A stretch of DNA of 45,990 nucleotides, from NCBI GenBank assembly GCA_018711625.1, contig DVID01000015.1, positions 1 to 45,990 on the forward strand, written 5' to 3'. Shown here one piece after another: positions 9,785 to 18,417 of this stretch (position 1 is the first letter of the stretch; every line of letters starts with the position of its first letter). The notes under the pieces were generated by a model. It saw nothing but the letters and a program-made list of their open reading frames with translations. It did no database searches and was not told the origin of the DNA. The DNA comes from Candidatus Limicola stercorigallinarum. GTDB taxonomy: Bacteria; Actinomycetota; Coriobacteriia; Coriobacteriales; Coriobacteriaceae. A program made the position numbers and the translations under genes.

Positions 9785-11085
9785 GCCGAAGCAACCGCCT
9801 GGCGCAGTGCCTCCACGCGGTCAAGACGCTCCCAGGTGAAGTCGGGGTCCTCGCGGCCAAAGTGGCCGTAGGCAGCCGTCTTTTGGTAGATGGGACGGCG
9901 CAGGTCGAGGTCTCGGATAATGGCACCGGGACGCAGGTCGAATACCGTATCGATAGCCTGCTCAATCGAGGCGACCGGAACGTGCTCGGTGCCAAACGTC
10001 TCAACCATAATCGAGAGCGGGTGCGCCACGCCAATGGCGTAGGCAAGCTGTACCTCGCAGCGGTCGGCCAAGCCGGCAGCCACCACGTTCTTTGCCACCC
10101 AACGCGCAGCGTAGGCAGCAGAACGGTCGACCTTTGTGCAATCCTTGCCGCTAAACGCACCGCCGCCATGGCGTCCCATGCCGCCGTAGGTGTCCACGAT
10201 AATCTTGCGCCCGGTAAGACCCGTATCGCCCATGGGGCCGCCCACCACAAAGCGGCCGGTGGGGTTCACATAGATCTGCGCCTCACGCCATGCGATCTCT
10301 TCGGCATCCATCACGGGCGCGATCACATGCTCGATCAGGTCGCGCTTGATGATATTCATGTCCTCAACGTCCGCCGCATGCTGCGTGGAGATAACGATGG
10401 TCTCAACGCTCACCGGGCGACCATCTTCGTAGCGCACGGTCACCTGTGTTTTGCCGTCAGGGCGCAGATACGGCAGCGTGCCATCATGACGAACCGCCGC
10501 AAGACGTTCAGCAAGACGACTTGCCAGATGATGGGGCATGGGCATAAAGGCACGCGTCTCGTTGGTGGCATAGCCAAACATCATGCCCTGGTCGCCAGCG
10601 CCAATGCGATCGAGCGGATCGCTTGCACCCGCCTGGGCGTCAAACGACTCATCAACACCCTGGGCAATGTCGGGACTCTGACCATGGATCATATTGATAA
10701 CCCCACAGGTGGTGCCATCGAACCCGTACTTTGCGCGGTCGTAGCCAATGCGGCAGATCACGTCGCGGGCGATGCGCTGAATATCAACGTAGGCCTGCGT
10801 GCGAATCTCACCAGAAATAACCACCATGCCGGTGGTAAGCATGGTCTCGCAGGCGCAGCGCACGTTCTCAAGCTTTGCAGGAACGCCGTCCGTATCGACG
10901 TAACCCATTGCCTCGAGCTTGGCCTCTTTAGCAAGAATAGCATCGAGCACCGCGTCCGAAATCTGATCGGCAATCTTATCGGGATGACCCTCGGTAACCG
11001 ATTCCGAGGTGAACAGATAGCTGCGTGCGCTCATATCGTTCGCCGCCTGCTCCTCGACCATGGTGGAACGAGTGGTGTTTGGCAT
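9781..11085 (-). CDS. metK: S-adenosylmethionine synthetase
   Basis: 434 residues from the ATG at 11085. Makes SAM from methionine and ATP. Conserved signatures: [18 protein letters not shown] (ATP/Met binding), [12 protein letters not shown], and the Gly-rich GGGAFSGKD phosphate loop followed by [11 protein letters not shown]. The ATG at 11085 follows AAAGGGGC at good spacing. An internal ATG at 11034 begins where most homologues begin, so the first 17 residues may be an extension. The 92 nt upstream show no recognisable SAM riboswitch. The product supplies RsmB, encoded two genes beyond the downstream priA and def/fmt genes. Confidence 0.94.
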   Translation of the reverse strand: MPNTTRSTMVEEQAANDMSARSYLFTSESVTEGHPDKIADQISDAVLDAILAKEAKLEAMGYVDTDGVPAKLENVRCACETMLTTGMVVISGEIRTQAYVDIQRIARDVICRIGYDRAKYGFDGTTCGVINMIHGQSPDIAQGVDESFDAQAGASDPLDRIGAGDQGMMFGYATNETRAFMPMPHHLASRLAERLAAVRHDGTLPYLRPDGKTQVTVRYEDGRPVSVETIVISTQHAADVEDMNIIKRDLIEHVIAPVMDAEEIAWREAQIYVNPTGRFVVGGPMGDTGLTGRKIIVDTYGGMGRHGGGAFSGKDCTKVDRSAAYAARWVAKNVVAAGLADRCEVQLAYAIGVAHPLSIMVETFGTEHVPVASIEQAIDTVFDLRPGAIIRDLDLRRPIYQKTAAYGHFGREDPDFTWERLDRVEALRQAVASA

Positions 11086-11177
11086 GTATGCCCCTTTCGT
11101 TTCGCGCCCGGAGACCGTTACCATTCCCCCGGGTTCCGTGTGCTTCGTGATTGTACCGCGCCCCGCAAGAACTCGGC

Positions 11178-13736
11178 CTATGAGCGAGCAAATGCATATT
11201 CGGGCCGCACATGACGGTAGCGCCGCACGGCAACAAGCGAGACCACAAGTGCTAGCACCGTCCAGGTAGCCAGCAGCGCCTCCGCGCCGCCAAAGCCTAT
11301 AAGCGAGCCCGAAACCGCCCCGCGCAGAGCATCGGCAAGCACAGGCACCGGCAGAACGGCACCCAAGGCATCAAAGATGCCACCGGTCATCGCTGCCGGC
11401 AAAATGCTTCCCGCGCATACCAGCTGCACAAGTGTTGCGAGGATAAGCACCACACCGGAGGCGCGCTCAAAGAGCAGCCACGCGGCCTGGGCCACCGCCG
11501 CGCTTGCAAGCGCAGCAAGCACCATCAAGGCGGCAAAGGCAGGCAAATTGGCAAGCTCGACACCGCCCACAAGCGCGACGAGCGCCACAATGACCACGGC
11601 CTGCACCACAGCGATACCAGCGCTTACCACAAAACTAGGAAGCACCGCCCAGAGAGGCCGCTCCGCAAACGCCGCGCGACCGTCATAGGCGGGAACCAGC
11701 GCGGAAGCCACAACAACGCCCATCCACAGCACCACAGCCGCCACTGTAGGCATGATCTGAGATGCCGAGCCATCCACGCGGTTGTTTACCGTGGATACAA
11801 AGGTCACAGGCGACGAAGCCACATCGGCTCGCGCGCTATAGTTGCTCGAAAGCTCGCTAAGGTCTTCACCGGCTTGAGACACGGTATCCATGATGCTCTT
11901 TTGGCCGTCGTGCAGCTGCGTTACACCAGCGGCAAGCTGACTTTGCACATCCGCGAGGGTGCCCATGCCACTCGAGAGGGCAGATGCGCCCGACCCCACA
12001 GCTTGCAGTGCCTCGCCCAAGGCATGGTTACCCGAAGCGATGCCCGAAGCAGCTGACGAGAAAGAACTCAGCACCTGCGGCAAGGCAGCTGTTCCCGTGG
12101 CGACGCCGGTTGCTGCCTGGCCAAACAGTCCGTCCTCAGCAAACATCTCCCCTACCTGTGTCACCTGCATACCAAGCGGCACAAGCGCCGAGGCGCCGCC
12201 GTCAACCAGAGCTTTGGCCTCTACCGCACTACCCAGAACAGAAGTTGTGGGGTCAACAAGCTTGGTCGCAAGCTCAGAAAGCGTACCTGCCGCGTCATCG
12301 ACACCGGCCTTGGCAGCCCCAAACTCGCCTGCCGCCGTATCAACCGCCGCACTCTGGGCGCCCAGTGACGAAAGCGCCTCGTCAGCCGTTCCCATCTGGT
12401 CGGCAACCGTCTGCGCTTGGTCTTGCACCATATCAAGCTGTTCGGAGAGCTGCGTGCGCTCCTGAGTAAGCGCATCAAGCTCATCGAGCAGCGCAAGCGC
12501 GTCCGCCCCCGACGATGCAGCCCCACCGGAGAGAAGCGTACGCAGTTCTGCCACGACGTCGGCCGTGCGTGTATCAAGGTCATGAGTGCGCAGCACAAGG
12601 CCGGGGGTCTCCGGCGTTGCGGGATTGCCTGCAAGCGATGTGACAAGCGCCTTTGCTGCCGCGTGTGCCTCATCAACCGAAGACACCGCTGTGTTCGCCG
12701 TGCCCACAAGCGATTCCGTAGACGCAGTCACCGCATCAAGCGCTGTGTTCGTGCCCTCAAGAGCTTGCTCAAGCGATGCTTGCTGCTGCGAAAATGCTGC
12801 CGCCGTGCCCGCCACATCGGAAAGACCGGCGATGGTCTCACTCAATGAATCAGAAACGCGCTGGAGCCCCTGACCCGTTTGCGTAGCAGCTGTACCAAGC
12901 GCGGTGATACCCTCGCTCGCCGCCGTCACGCCCGCCGCCAGACTCTCGGCCCCTGCGGCAAGCGGCTCCACGAGTTCGGTCGTGGTGGTATTCATGCCGT
13001 CGGCAAGCGCCTGCGCACCGCTACCCGCGGCAACAACACCATCAGCAATCTGCGCGGTGCCATCAACAAGAGCCGAGGTGCCCGAAGCCATCTGGTCCAG
13101 ACCGTCGGCCACGCCGGACGCGCCCTGCTCAAGCGCCTCGTAGCCGCTATCGAGCATGACCGATCCGTCCGCGGCAAGCGTAAGGCTCGATGCCGAGCCA
13201 TTCACATCGTTCAACACACCTACAAGGTAGTCTTCACCCACATCGGAACGCAGGCGCATCTGCGCACGGCGGAGCACCTCAGAGCCCGCCTTCGTTGCCA
13301 GTACATTCTGACTTCCGTCCGAGATGATGTTGACCTGGGCGCGCTCGGGATTGCCGCTATCAAGGCTTACGATCTTTGAGGAATAATCCTCGGGGATCTC
13401 AAACACCAGCGCGTAAGAGCCTTCCGCCAGGCCGTCGCGGGCGTGGTCTTGATCCACAACGTCCCAGGCGAGCTCGCCTGATTCTTGCAGCGACTCTACC
13501 AGGTCGTTGCCCGCATTGACGGTTTTGCCCGAATCGTCCGTAGCGCCCTCATCGAGGTTGACGAGCGCAACGGGAATGCGCTCGCCCGCATCAAGCGCAG
13601 GCGCAATCGCAGCAATAAGCACAACGGCAACCAAGGCGGGCGCTATGAGCGCAACAACACATGCTGCCGTGCGAGCGCGACTGCGCGTAAGGCGTGCAGA
13701 CACCCCGTGCAACGCATCCACGAGTGAATTCATCAT
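11178..13736 (-). CDS. YhgE/Pip-family membrane protein (ABC-2-like)
   Basis: 852 residues. One N-terminal membrane helix (about 23-48) is followed by a 600-residue extracytoplasmic region and about five C-terminal helices (about 655-845), the layout of the YhgE/Pip family (phage-infection protein relatives, including EsaA of type VII secretion). The loop has many Leu-x-x-Gly repeats about 7 residues apart (for example [19 protein letters not shown]), predicting long helical bundles outside the cell. The start ATGATG overlaps the stop of the upstream ABC-ATPase-like gene, so the two are probably made together. Function unknown; export or envelope assembly is an inference. Confidence 0.85.
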   Translation of the reverse strand: MMNSLVDALHGVSARLTRSRARTAACVVALIAPALVAVVLIAAIAPALDAGERIPVALVNLDEGATDDSGKTVNAGNDLVESLQESGELAWDVVDQDHARDGLAEGSYALVFEIPEDYSSKIVSLDSGNPERAQVNIISDGSQNVLATKAGSEVLRRAQMRLRSDVGEDYLVGVLNDVNGSASSLTLAADGSVMLDSGYEALEQGASGVADGLDQMASGTSALVDGTAQIADGVVAAGSGAQALADGMNTTTTELVEPLAAGAESLAAGVTAASEGITALGTAATQTGQGLQRVSDSLSETIAGLSDVAGTAAAFSQQQASLEQALEGTNTALDAVTASTESLVGTANTAVSSVDEAHAAAKALVTSLAGNPATPETPGLVLRTHDLDTRTADVVAELRTLLSGGAASSGADALALLDELDALTQERTQLSEQLDMVQDQAQTVADQMGTADEALSSLGAQSAAVDTAAGEFGAAKAGVDDAAGTLSELATKLVDPTTSVLGSAVEAKALVDGGASALVPLGMQVTQVGEMFAEDGLFGQAATGVATGTAALPQVLSSFSSAASGIASGNHALGEALQAVGSGASALSSGMGTLADVQSQLAAGVTQLHDGQKSIMDTVSQAGEDLSELSSNYSARADVASSPVTFVSTVNNRVDGSASQIMPTVAAVVLWMGVVVASALVPAYDGRAAFAERPLWAVLPSFVVSAGIAVVQAVVIVALVALVGGVELANLPAFAALMVLAALASAAVAQAAWLLFERASGVVLILATLVQLVCAGSILPAAMTGGIFDALGAVLPVPVLADALRGAVSGSLIGFGGAEALLATWTVLALVVSLVAVRRYRHVRPEYAFARS

Positions 13737-14566
13737 GCCATCATCTTCTCGGCAGCACGAAACGCATCGAGCGATTCAGCCGCAGCCATATCAAGCGGGG
13801 TTGTCTCAGGGGCAGCACAGGCTGCCTGCACTTCACTGGTTGCTACAAGCACCGCAATGCCACGCATCTCAGCATAGCGTTGGGCCGCCTGCGTGAGCGC
13901 CACGGCGTCCGCTGAGGAAAGTCCCGCCACAAAGGGATCGGTCAGGTCAACCAGTGCCACGCGCGGCGCTCCCACACAAGCAAGTGCCAAGGAAAGCCGG
14001 GCGCGCGTTTGAGCGTCGAGGCGCTCTACGCGCTGCTCGGAGGCCGTTGCAAGGCCAAAATGAGCAAGGTAGCTAAGCACATCGTCCGAAGGAGACGCGT
14101 CCTGCTCGTCGGAAGCTGCTGAAGCTGCCACGCTTCCGGCGGAATTGGCGGCATCCGCAGCTACGTTGTCAGCACGCAGCGCACGACCTCCGCGTATACG
14201 AAGACGTGCCTCGTGCTGAACCGCCTCGGCCACAGTGAGCGTGCCCGCCACCTCGGCAACACGCTCAAATACACCAATGCCTGCAATGCCACGCGGCAAC
14301 GGGTCACGTGTAGGAATCCAAGAGGGGCGACGCCTACGCGACGAAGCTCCTGTGCGGGCAAGCCCCACCCCGCACACTGAGAGCGACCCTTCCACGGGGC
14401 GCACCCGCCCCGCAACCGCAAGCAGCAAATCGCGAGCAGGGCCATGTTCAGAAGAAAACAAGACATGCACCGCGCCAGGCCTTACCGAGAAACTCACAAA
14501 CTGAAACGAGCGATACGCACGCGTTTGATACGAAGCGTCGTGCGCGATAATAATCGGATCGTCCAC
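13733..14566 (-). CDS. Degenerate ABC-transporter ATPase-like protein
   Basis: 277 residues from a GTG at 14566 with AGGAAGG nine bases upstream. An ATG at 14653 is also in frame, but that start would cover the gltX promoter. The fold order matches an ABC ATPase: a beta-strand start (FVSFSVRPGAVHVLF), a P-loop position (37-46), a signature position (181-190) and a Walker B position (203-211). The key residues are missing: FSSEHGPARD has no Gly-Lys-Ser/Thr, ERLDAQTRAR replaces LSGGQxxR, and VALVDLTDP has Leu-Thr where Asp-Glu is expected. A long Ala/Ser/Arg-rich insertion occupies 70-165. It probably cannot hydrolyse ATP. It is coupled to the YhgE/Pip gene. Alternatively, a decaying but still open gene. 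Confidence 0.7.
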   Translation of the reverse strand: MDDPIIIAHDASYQTRAYRSFQFVSFSVRPGAVHVLFSSEHGPARDLLLAVAGRVRPVEGSLSVCGVGLARTGASSRRRRPSWIPTRDPLPRGIAGIGVFERVAEVAGTLTVAEAVQHEARLRIRGGRALRADNVAADAANSAGSVAASAASDEQDASPSDDVLSYLAHFGLATASEQRVERLDAQTRARLSLALACVGAPRVALVDLTDPFVAGLSSADAVALTQAAQRYAEMRGIAVLVATSEVQAACAAPETTPLDMAAAESLDAFRAAEKMMA

Positions 14567-14608
14567 TGCGGCCGACCTTCCTGGTTGCAATCGATACACC
14601 TTCAGGAG

Positions 14609-14638
14609 TTCATACCCATCCGCGCACGCTGCTATAAT
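14609..14638 (+). promoter_or_regulatory. gltX promoter
   Basis: A perfect TATAAT at 14633-14638, with a weak TTCATA -35 (14609-14614) at 18-bp spacing. It lies 36 nt before the gltX start and argues against the 14653 start of the divergent gene. Confidence 0.6.
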
Positions 14639-14673
14639 CAAAGCGCACATCACGACCTATCAAGGAGCATCCT

Positions 14674-16146
14674 ATGTCCAACGTTCGTGTCCGTTTTGCC
14701 CCGTCGCCTACGGGAAAGCTGCATATTGGCGGCGCTCGCACGGCCATTTATAACTGGGCCTTTGCCCGTGCAAACGGCGGCACGTTCATCCTGCGCATTG
14801 ATGATACCGACCCAACCCGTTCAACAGAAGAGAACACGCAGGTTATTTTGCGCGCCATGCGCTGGCTGGGTCTTGACTGGGACGAGGGTCCCGAGGTGGG
14901 CGGCGATTTTGGCCCCTACGCGCAAACAGATCGCCTCGATCTGTACCGCAAGGCTGCTGAGAAGCTGCTGGCAGAGGGCAAAGCCTATCCATGCTTCTGC
15001 ACGCCTGAGCAACTTGAGGCAGACCGCGAGGCCGCTCGCGCCCGCAAGGACCCCTTCCAGGGCTACCAGCGCCGCTGCCGCAACATCCCTGTCGACGAGG
15101 CGCGCGCCCGCATGGAGGCCGGCGAGCCCTACACGCTGCGCATCAAGGTGCCCGAGGACCGCGGCGACGTGGTGATCGAAGACGCGGTTCACGGCACCGT
15201 GACCTTTGCCGCCAAGGAGCTCGACGACTTTGTGATCTTCCGCTCTGACGGCACCCCCACCTACAACTTCGCCACCGTGGTAGACGACGCCGCCATGGGC
15301 ATCACGCACGTCATCCGCGGTGACGACCACCTCTCAAACACCCCGCGCCAGGTGATGGTCTACGAGGCCCTCGGTGCGCCGGTACCGGTGTTTGCCCACA
15401 TCTCGATGATTTTGGGCGCGGACGGCAAGAAGCTTTCCAAGCGCCATGGCGCAACGTCTGTTGAAGAGTACCGCGATGCTGGTTATCTCTCGGATGCTTT
15501 CGTGAACTACCTCGCGCTTCTCGGCTGGTCGCTCGACGGCGAGACCACCGTCATCCCGCGCGATGTGCTTGCCCGCGAGTTCTCGCTCGAGCGCATCTCC
15601 AAGAACCCGGCAACCTTTGACCCCAAGAAGCTCGACTGGATCAACGCCGAGTACATCAACGCCATGGATGACGCTACGTTTGTGAAGGACATCCTGCGCC
15701 CGCAACTTGCTGCGGCAGGTATCGAGGCAGGCGATCACGATGACGCCTGGTGGTCGCTGCTCGCACAGATTGTCCGTCCGCGCACCAAGATGCCTGCCGA
15801 CGCCGCAGGTGTTGCCGCACCGGTATTTGCAACGGCTGAAACCCTTACCTATGACGAGAAGTCGGTAGCGAAGGGCTTGGCAAAGGAAGGTATGGCCACT
15901 GTGCTCGACGCTGCACGCGCTGCGCTTGAGGCGGTGCCGACAGAGAGCTGGAACGCTGAGACCATCGACGCCGCCCTTGAGCCCTTGCCCGAGGCCCTCG
16001 ACATGAAGAAGCGCCTTGTGTTCCAAGCTGTGCGTGTGGCTGAGTGCGGCAACATGGTCTCGCCGCCGCTGGGTGAAACGATGCAGCTCATTGGCCGTGA
16101 CGACTGTCTGACACGCATCAACCGCGCCCGCACGATGGCGCTGTAA
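14674..16146 (+). CDS. gltX: Glutamyl-tRNA synthetase
   Basis: 490 residues. Class I aminoacyl-tRNA synthetase that charges tRNA-Glu. It starts with the canonical FAPSPTGKLHIGGART (HIGH-type motif) and carries the KMSKS-type motif as KKLSKRHGA near residue 250. The C-terminal helical anticodon-binding domain is complete. The ATG follows AAGGAG. Where GlnRS is absent a non-discriminating GluRS also charges tRNA-Gln for GatCAB; the sequence alone cannot decide this here. Single-gene transcript with its own promoter and a terminator at 16181-16219; two tRNA-Glu genes lie at 36684 and 36989. Confidence 0.95.
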   Translation: MSNVRVRFAPSPTGKLHIGGARTAIYNWAFARANGGTFILRIDDTDPTRSTEENTQVILRAMRWLGLDWDEGPEVGGDFGPYAQTDRLDLYRKAAEKLLAEGKAYPCFCTPEQLEADREAARARKDPFQGYQRRCRNIPVDEARARMEAGEPYTLRIKVPEDRGDVVIEDAVHGTVTFAAKELDDFVIFRSDGTPTYNFATVVDDAAMGITHVIRGDDHLSNTPRQVMVYEALGAPVPVFAHISMILGADGKKLSKRHGATSVEEYRDAGYLSDAFVNYLALLGWSLDGETTVIPRDVLAREFSLERISKNPATFDPKKLDWINAEYINAMDDATFVKDILRPQLAAAGIEAGDHDDAWWSLLAQIVRPRTKMPADAAGVAAPVFATAETLTYDEKSVAKGLAKEGMATVLDAARAALEAVPTESWNAETIDAALEPLPEALDMKKRLVFQAVRVAECGNMVSPPLGETMQLIGRDDCLTRINRARTMAL

Positions 16147-16180
16147 CAGGCAAGCCAGATACCACAGATCCGGTAGCACG

Positions 16181-16222
16181 AAGGGCCCGGCACAGCATAC
16201 AACGTTGCGTCGGGCCCTTTAG
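16181..16222 (+). terminator. gltX terminator
   Basis: A perfect 9-bp stem AAGGGCCCG / CGGGCCCTT (16181-16189 with 16211-16219) with a T after the stem. The T-tract is short. Confidence 0.7.
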
Positions 16223-16297
16223 CTTCATCTACGCACACCTGTAGATTTGATTTCGGGCACCGAGATAGTCCGCGAGACCCGTCCCGCAGCCTCCGCC

Positions 16298-16444
16298 AAA
16301 AAAATGCGTCATTTCAGTATCTAAAACTCCAAACCCCTGACAAGACAGGTATGACATGCAAGAAAACCGCTGGTAATTGCTGCGCGATAACCTTGTCTAC
16401 TCGCCAACCCAAAGTTTAGGTTCTGAAATGACGCAAAAATTTTT
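16298..16444. repeat. Inverted-repeat-bounded intergenic element
   Basis: The 345 bp between gltX and the next gene holds no credible gene. Inside it, GCGTCATTTCAG at 16306-16317 recurs as a perfect reverse complement CTGAAATGACGC at 16423-16434. The match continues imperfectly inward (CTAAA-type tracts) and both ends are A/T-rich. The interior, about 100 bp, has no open frame of note. This could be a MITE-like or REP-like element, or a structured RNA. Only the repeat itself is directly seen. Confidence 0.55.
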
Positions 16445-16452
16445 CAAACAGG

Positions 16453-16469
16453 CGTTGGGGTGCCCAACG
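16453..16469 (-). terminator. Possible terminator of the minus-strand pair
   Basis: A perfect 7-bp stem CGTTGGG / CCCAACG with a 3-nt loop, 23 nt past the end of the 16492 gene. On the minus strand a T-rich stretch begins only about 8 nt later, so the call is tentative. Confidence 0.4.
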
Positions 16470-16491
16470 GCGGAATCTTACACAGTTGCTG

Positions 16492-16935
16492 TTACGCATC
16501 AAGGCCGGGACGGCGGCCCTTTTCTAACAGATCGTTTAGCCGCCCTCGTAGCTCCTCGCACGCATCGATGGCGCGCCACACCGCTGCTTGTGTTTCGGCA
16601 ATCTGCTGGTGCACAAACATGTCCATAAAGGCGTTGTCGAGGAAATAGTCGGCAAAGGTAAGAAACTCGCTCGTATTGAGCATGCCGTCAATGCCTTCAA
16701 CGTCACGCAACTCTTCAGAAAGCTTGCGGATAGCATCCTCGGCAGCCCTGAGCTCCTGTTGAGCATCCCTCATCTTGCTGCGCTTTACATAGGTTGAAAT
16801 GCCCGCACCACCCAGAATGTCAAAAAGGCTCCAGTTTCGCGCACTGTGGAGAACATCACGCGCCGCATACAGGTGATCAAGCGCATCTTCAACCGCATCA
16901 AGCGCTTCTCGCGCCTCAACCAGCCAACTCGCCAT
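16492..16935 (-). CDS. Hypothetical helical protein
   Basis: 147 residues, not recognised. Nearly all helical by composition: heptad-like, charged helices at about 1-30 and 50-80, and a Phe/Met-rich stretch around 90-110. No membrane segment, signal or cysteine motif. The ATG at 16935 follows AAGGGGCG. It starts 9 nt after the stop of the anchored protein gene upstream, so the two form an operon. A coiled-coil partner for that membrane protein is possible; no function can be given. Confidence 0.7.
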   Translation of the reverse strand: MASWLVEAREALDAVEDALDHLYAARDVLHSARNWSLFDILGGAGISTYVKRSKMRDAQQELRAAEDAIRKLSEELRDVEGIDGMLNTSEFLTFADYFLDNAFMDMFVHQQIAETQAAVWRAIDACEELRGRLNDLLEKGRRPGLDA

Positions 16936-16944
16936 ACGCGCCCC

Positions 16945-17613
16945 TTAGCTCCGGTCCTTCTGCGCGTCCGGCTCAGCGCCACGCAGAAGGCTCTCATACT
17001 CATCCGGCAGAAGCCAACGCCGCTCCAACATAGGCGTCATTCCTCCCGGCCGATCCGTTGCCAAAACCATCTCTTCACATGCCTCCGCTAACAAGGCGTT
17101 CATCATATCGTCAAGCTTGCTCGTGTCGCCATCCAAGCTGTATGCGATATCCTTCACCAGAACATACCACCGTTCCGACCACATGATTGAGAACAACTCG
17201 GCACCTGTAGTGTCCAGCAGCGAGAGCGTCGTCGAGAAGCCGCCAGACACGTTTCGCATCGACTCAACGTGTGCCCCATATCCGGCCCAATAGGTGAACG
17301 TCATCCCGTCAAGCAGCTCACGTACCCGTTCCACCACACTGGAATCGACGGTATATAGCTCGGTGCCCTGTGTCTGTGGATAGCAATACACCTCGACCGC
17401 ACAGGCGTCTTCCAAGCTTGGATCGCCCGCGCGCGTCGAGGTGCGCTTCGCTGTATCCGCGACCACCGTCGCAGTTTTTAGGCGCGCGCCCCACAACCAA
17501 GGGAGGCCGATGGAACGGCAAAATGTGGGCACCGCAACGCAAAGAGCAACAGCAAGAAGGCCCAACAACATAAGCCAGAATGCGAAACGCTTACCATCCG
17601 ACCAGTCGTTCAC
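16945..17613 (-). CDS. Hypothetical membrane-anchored protein
   Basis: 222 residues from a GTG with GGGAGG upstream. One hydrophobic helix at about 11-31 after a short charged start (N-in signal anchor) is followed by a roughly 190-residue extracytoplasmic domain of mixed alpha/beta character rich in aromatic residues, with two cysteines a few residues apart (CAVEVYC). No family is recognised. It is the first gene of a pair with the helical protein at 16492. It lies downstream of decayed genes and may now depend on their old promoter. Confidence 0.7.
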   Translation of the reverse strand: MNDWSDGKRFAFWLMLLGLLAVALCVAVPTFCRSIGLPWLWGARLKTATVVADTAKRTSTRAGDPSLEDACAVEVYCYPQTQGTELYTVDSSVVERVRELLDGMTFTYWAGYGAHVESMRNVSGGFSTTLSLLDTTGAELFSIMWSERWYVLVKDIAYSLDGDTSKLDDMMNALLAEACEEMVLATDRPGGMTPMLERRWLLPDEYESLLRGAEPDAQKDRS

Positions 17614-17693
17614 CGTTCCACCTCCCTCTCAACCGCGCTGCTTTGCCACGCATCTCACGCGAGCACCGCAAGCCCAGACGCGCTAACGAGGCC

Positions 17694-17845
17694 TTAGTGC
17701 TCCGTGCCGCCGGCTGCGATTACGTCGCCCTCGGGGTGCTTCACCACGGCTTCGAGAGCCAATGTGAGGCCTCGCACCATAGTCTCCACAGGCATGGAGG
17801 GGGTGCCCTCCGCCATGCTCGCTGAGGTTCTTCCAGCCGGTATAC
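17694..17845 (-). pseudogene. 3' remnant of pyrrolidone-carboxylate peptidase (pcp)
   Basis: A reading frame ending at TAA (17694-17696) encodes about 40 residues including TPSMPVETMVRGLTLALEAV, which I recognise as the C-terminal end of pyroglutamyl peptidase I. The rest of the enzyme, including the catalytic Glu, Cys and His regions, is absent. Its upstream end abuts, in another frame, the 5' end of a DUF979-like gene, as expected from a deletion between the two. An ATG at 17816 exists but has no ribosome binding site. Confidence 0.6.
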
Positions 17846-17937
17846 AGCGCCACCAGGCCGTTAACAACGTAGAAGACCTCGAGCAGCTTGTCGGAAAGCG
17901 TCACGTCGGCGCTCGTGAAAAAGTCGATGGGATTCAT
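17838..17937 (-). pseudogene. 5' remnant of DUF979-family membrane protein gene
   Basis: The ATG at 17937 overlaps the stop of the DUF969-like gene (ATGA). About 33-38 residues follow that resemble the start of DUF979 proteins (LSDKLLEVFYVVNGLVALYTGW, first membrane helix), then the frame runs into pcp sequence out of frame. The usual protein has several hundred residues and many helices, so this is a truncated remnant. The identification is from memory of the family and its usual DUF969-DUF979-pcp order. Confidence 0.6.
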
Positions 17938-18260
17938 GCCTGATCACCTGCTTCAGAAGATGCCTCAGCTGCCATCGCGGATGCATCAACCCCAGGGCCG
18001 GATGCTTTGGCCGACTGACGCGCGTAAATGCGGTCGAGCGCGATATAGAGCACGATGGTCACCACCATGACAATGATGAAGATGAGCATGCTGCGGTTGC
18101 TCACAAAGCTGTCACCCAGCGTTTGGAAAAAAGTAAGCGGATCCATGCCGCTCACCAGGGCTGTCGCCACCGCTGCGATCATGATGACCAGAATTGAATC
18201 CAGCTTGAGGGCAAACCCAACCACAACGATGACGATGCCAATGAGCTTAAGAAGCTCCAT
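17934..18260 (-). pseudogene. Internally deleted DUF969-family membrane protein
   Basis: 108 residues with an intact start (ATG at 18260 after GGAGGGAG) and stop. Residues 1-62 match the beginning of DUF969 proteins (MELLKLIGIVIVVVGFALKL and following). Residues 63-80 (VTIVLYIALDRIYAR) look like the last membrane helix, followed by an Ala/Ser-rich tail. The family is about twice as long, so the middle appears removed in frame near 18060-18078. A shortened two-helix protein could still be made, but its partner genes are broken. Confidence 0.6.
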
Positions 18261-18417
18261 GGTCGTCTCCCTCCGTCGAGCCCCCCCCTGCGCACGCGCG
18301 TCGCAGGCGGCATGCCGCCATGTGCGGCGCAGGCAGAGCGTTTGATACACTGAAGTATGGCATAGCAAGCAAAACCGTGGGGCGCAGAGTCCCCGACCCC
18401 GTTTGAGAGGTGCAGCC

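Noticed and set aside
11086-11177. Possible SAM riboswitch before metK
   Set aside because: Only 92 nt are free and none of the SAM-I/II/III core features could be found; a possible TACAAT -10 is there instead.
9724-11214. A 496-codon plus-strand frame across metK and the end of priA
   Set aside because: Antisense to two well-conserved genes, with no motif and no ribosome binding site.
14567-14653. N-terminal extension of the degenerate ABC-ATPase-like gene to the ATG at 14653
   Set aside because: It would cover the gltX TATAAT box and has no ribosome binding site, while the GTG at 14566 has a good one and begins at the fold.
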